Shown one piece after another: positions 61,069 through 64,000 of a DNA stretch of 64,000 bases. A program made the translations under genes and the position numbers. The notes under the pieces were generated by a model. It saw only the letters and a list, made by a program, of their open reading frames with translations. It was not told where the DNA came from and did not search any database. Each line of letters begins with the position of its first letter. Position 1 is the stretch's first letter. Source of the stretch: Cherax quadricarinatus (Eukaryota; Arthropoda; Malacostraca; Decapoda; Parastacidae); NCBI RefSeq assembly GCF_038502225.1, contig NC_091369.1, forward strand, positions 4,376,017 through 4,440,016, given 5' to 3'.

Positions 61069-61151
61069 TAACTATTCTGTTAGGTTAATAAATACTAATC
61101 AAGAAAGATTAACAACTCAGGCTGACCCAAGAATGGCTAAGTTGTGTCTTG

Positions 61152-62017
61152 TACTGGAGTTTACCTGGAGAGAGTTCTGGGGGTCAACGCCCCCGCGGCC
61201 CGGTCTGTGACCAGGCCTCCTGGTGGATCAGAGCCTGATCAACCAGGCTGTTCTGCTGGCTGCACGCAAACCAACGTACGAGCCACAGCCCGGCTGATCA
61301 GGAACCGTCTTTAGGTGCTTGTCCAGTGCCAGCTTGAAGACTGCCAGGGATCTGTTGGTAATCCCCCTTATGTATGCTGGGAGGCAGTTGAACAGTCTCG
61401 GGCCCCTGACACTTATTGTATGGTCTCTTAACGTGCTAGTGACACCCCTGCTTTTCATTGGGGGGATGTTGCGTCGTCTGCCAAGTCTTTTGCTTTCGTA
61501 CTGAGTGGTTTTCGTGTGCAAGTTCGGTACTAGTCCCTCTAGGATTTTCCAGGTGTATATAATCATGTATCTCTCCCGCCTGCGTTCCAGGGAATACAGT
61601 TTTAGGAACCTCAAGCGCTCCCAGTAATTGAGGTGTTTTATCTCCGTTATGCGCGCCGTGAAAGTTCTCTGTACATTTTCTAGGTCGGCAATTTCACCTG
61701 CCTTGAAAGGTGCTATTAGTGTGCAGCAATATTCCAGCTTAGATAGAACAAGTGACCTGAAGAGTGTCATCATGGGCTTGGCCTCCCTAGTTTTGAAGGT
61801 TCTCATTATCCATCCTGTCATTTTTCTATCAGATGCGATTGATACAATGTTATGGTCCTTGAAGGTGAGATCCTCCGACATGATCACTCCCAGGTTTTGA
61901 CGTTGGTGTTTCGCTCTATTTTGTGGCCAGAATTTGTTTTGTACTCTGATGAAGATTTAATTTCCTCGTGTTTACCATATCTGAGTAATTGAAATTTCTC
62001 ATCGATGAACTTCATAT
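61152..62017 (-). mobile_element. LINE-B, 5'-truncated copy
   Basis: The 3' end is at 61152 (ggagtttacctggagagag in reverse). The frame at 61228-61887 gives MSEDLTFKDHNIVSIASDRK, EYCCTLIAPFKAGEIADLEN and RERYMIIYTWKILEGLVPNL, then a frame break near the C-terminus. At 62017 the LINE stops and the minisatellite begins. Confidence 0.88.
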
Positions 62018-64000
62018 AGTGTGTCTTGTAGTAGTGTGTCTTGTAGCAGTGTGTCTTGTAGTAGTGTGTCTTGTAGTAGTGTGTCTTGTAGCAGTGTGTC
62101 TTGTAGTAGTGTGTCTTATAGCAGTGTGTCTTGTAGTAGTATGTCTTGAAGTAGTGTGTCTTGTAGCAGTGTGTCTTGTAGTAGTGTGTCTTGTAGTAGT
62201 GTGTCTTGTAGCAGTGTGTCTTGTAGTAGTGTGTCTTGTAGTAGTGTGTATTGTAGTAGTGTGTCTTGTAGTAGTGTGTCTTGTAGCAGTGTGTCTTGTA
62301 GCAGTGTGTCTTGTAGTAGTGTGTCTTGTAGTAGTGTGTATTGTAGTAGTGTGTCTTGTAGTAGTGTGTCTTGTAGCAGTGTGTCTTGTAGCAGTGTGTC
62401 TTGTAGCAGTGTGTCCCGTAGTAGTAGGTCTTGTAGTAGTGTGTCTTGTAGCAGTGTGTCTTGTGGAAGTGTGTCTTGTAGTAGTGTGTCTTGTAGAAGT
62501 GTCTTGTAGTAGTGTGCCTTGAAGCAGTTTGTCTTGTAGTAGTGTGTCTTGTAGAAGTGTATCTTGTAGTAGTGTGTCTTGTAGTAGTGCATCTTGTAGT
62601 AGTGTGTCTTGTAGTAGTGTGTCTTTTATTAGTTTGTCTTGTAGCAGTGTGTCTTGTAGTAGTGTGTCTTATAGTAGTGTGTCTTGTAGTAGTGTGTCTT
62701 GTAGTAGTGTGTCTTGTAGTAGTGTGTCTTGTAGTAGTGTGTCTTGTAGCAGTGTGTCTTGTAGTATTGTGTCTTGTAGTAGAGTGTCTTGTAGTAGTGT
62801 GTCTTGTAGTAGTGTGTCTTGTAGTAGTGTGTCTTGCAGCAGTTGTTTGTAGCAGTTTGTAGCAGTGTGTCTCGTAGCAGTGTGTCTTGTAGTAGTGTGT
62901 CTTGTAGCAGTGTGTCTTGTAGTAGTGTGTCTTGTAGTAGTGTGTCTTGTAGTAGTGTGTCTTGTAGTAGTGTGTCTTGCAGCAGTGTGTCTTGTAGTAG
63001 TGTGTCTTGTATTAGTTTGTCTTGTAGCAGTGTGTCTTGTAGTAGTGTGTCTTGTAGCAGTGTGTCTTGTAGCAGTGTGTCTTGTAGTAGTGTGTCTTGT
63101 AGTAGTGTGTCTTGTAGCAGTGTGTCTTGTAGCAGTGTGTCTTGTAGTAGTGTGTCTTGCAGCAGTGTGTCTTGTAGTAGTGTGTCTTGTAGTAGTGTGT
63201 CTTGTAGCAGTGTGTCTTGTAGCAGTGTGTCTTGTAGCAGTGTGTCTTGTAGTAGTGTGTCTTGTAGTAGTGTGTCTCGTAGTAGTAGGTCTTGTAGTAG
63301 TGTGTCTTGTAGCAGTGTATCTTGTAGAAGTGTGTCTTGTAGTAGTGTGTCTTGTAGAAGTGTGTCTTGTAGTAGTGTGCCTTGAAGCAGTTTGTCTTGT
63401 AGTAGTGTGTCTTGTAGTAGTGTGTCTTGTAGTAGTGTGTCTTGTAGCAGTGTGTCTTGTAGTAGTGTGTCTTGTGAAAGTGTGTCTTGTAGTAGTGTGT
63501 CTTGTAGTAGTGTGTCTTGTAGTAGTGTGTCTTGTAGTAGTGTGTCTTGTATAAGTTTGTCTTGTAGCAGTGAGTCTTGTAGTAGTGTGTCTTGTAGCAG
63601 TGTGTCTTGAAGCAGTGTGTCTTGTAGTAGTGTGTCTTGCAGCAGTGTGTCTTGTAGTAGTGTGTCTTGTAGTAGTGTGTCTTGTAGTAGTGTGTCTTGT
63701 AGTAGTGTGTCTTGTAGCAGTGTGTCTTGTAGTAGTGTGTCTTGTAGCAGTGTGTCTTGTAGTAGTGTGTCTTGTAGTAGTGTGTCTTGTAGAAGTGTGT
63801 CTTGTAGTAGTGTGTCTTGTAGCAGTGTGTCTTGTAGTAGTGTGTCTTGTAGCAGTGTGTCTTCTAGTAGTGTGTCTTGTAGTAGTGTGTCTTGTAACAG
63901 TGTGTCTTGTAGTAGTGTGTCTTGTAGTAGTGTGTCTTGTATTAGTTTTTCTTGTAGCAGTGTGTCATGTAGCAGTGTGTCTTGTAGCAGTGTGTCTTGT
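62018..64000. repeat. 15-bp minisatellite, at least 2 kb, runs off the window
   Basis: The unit gtgtgtcttgtagtagt overlaps itself with a 15-bp period (gtgtgtcttgtagta, gtgtgtcttgtagca); about 130 units are in the window. Variants (gtagcagt, gtagaagt, gcagcagt, attagttt) recur in blocks such as the one at 62230-62320, repeated at 62320-62410. Because 15 is a multiple of 3 and the unit has no stop in several frames, it gives long pentapeptide frames (CLVVV, SCSSV, LLQDT) that are not genes. Confidence 0.97.

Noticed and set aside
62018..64000. Long open frames of CLVVV, SCSSV and LLQDT repeats on both strands
   Set aside because: They are produced by a 15-bp repeat without stop codons. There is no start context, no complexity and no family match, so they are not proteins.
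62018..64000. Regular direct repeats that might suggest a CRISPR array
   Set aside because: The period is only 15 bp with no unique spacers, and the genome is eukaryotic.

Overview
The window is eukaryotic, intron-rich and full of transposable elements. It carries the 3' two-thirds of one protein-coding gene on the + strand, a huntingtin (HTT) orthologue. The low conservation against the vertebrate protein, the young LINE/SINE families and the Tigger, mariner and piggyBac-type elements suggest an arthropod, most likely a decapod crustacean (crayfish- or lobster-like). The species assignment is inference; the HTT call is not.

Gene: 34 exons from about 1966 to 49574 join in one uninterrupted frame of about 2064 codons plus TAA. 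This covers what corresponds to human HTT from roughly residue 1060 to the C-terminus: the end of the N-HEAT domain, the bridge and the whole C-HEAT domain. The first exons, including any N-terminal glutamine tract, lie upstream of the window. The last exon is 943 bp and uninterrupted. All splice sites and phases were worked out by eye and by comparison with the remembered human protein, so a few acceptors are ambiguous (exons a, i and r below). Exons are lettered a to z, then aa to ah, in order within the window.

Introns (1-48.6 kb): nearly every intron holds repeats. The main families are: LINE-A, a non-LTR retrotransposon with an RT and a 3' end resembling 'gggtcaccctgcctcggtgg'; SINE-1, about 470 bp, with a related 3' end; tRNA-like SINE-2; SINE-3, which ends in TAA repeats; 203-bp MITEs and a 976-bp Tigger derivative that share CAGTGGACCCCCG termini and TA duplications; a second TA MITE; a MITE containing a piggyBac-type element and a foldback mariner; and several families of long perfect hairpins. 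Many target-site duplications and two empty sites can be read directly.

Downstream (49.6-64 kb): the HTT 3' UTR/flank is AT-rich. It is followed by a cluster of SINE-3 copies, two tandem arrays, several decayed copies of a second LINE (LINE-B, CR1/jockey-like), simple repeats, and a 15-bp minisatellite running from about 62018 to the window edge. I see no second host gene.

The most unusual structures are three SINE-1 pairs, each with three copies of one target-site duplication, which suggests repeated insertion at the same site, and the four-element nest at 7197-9255.
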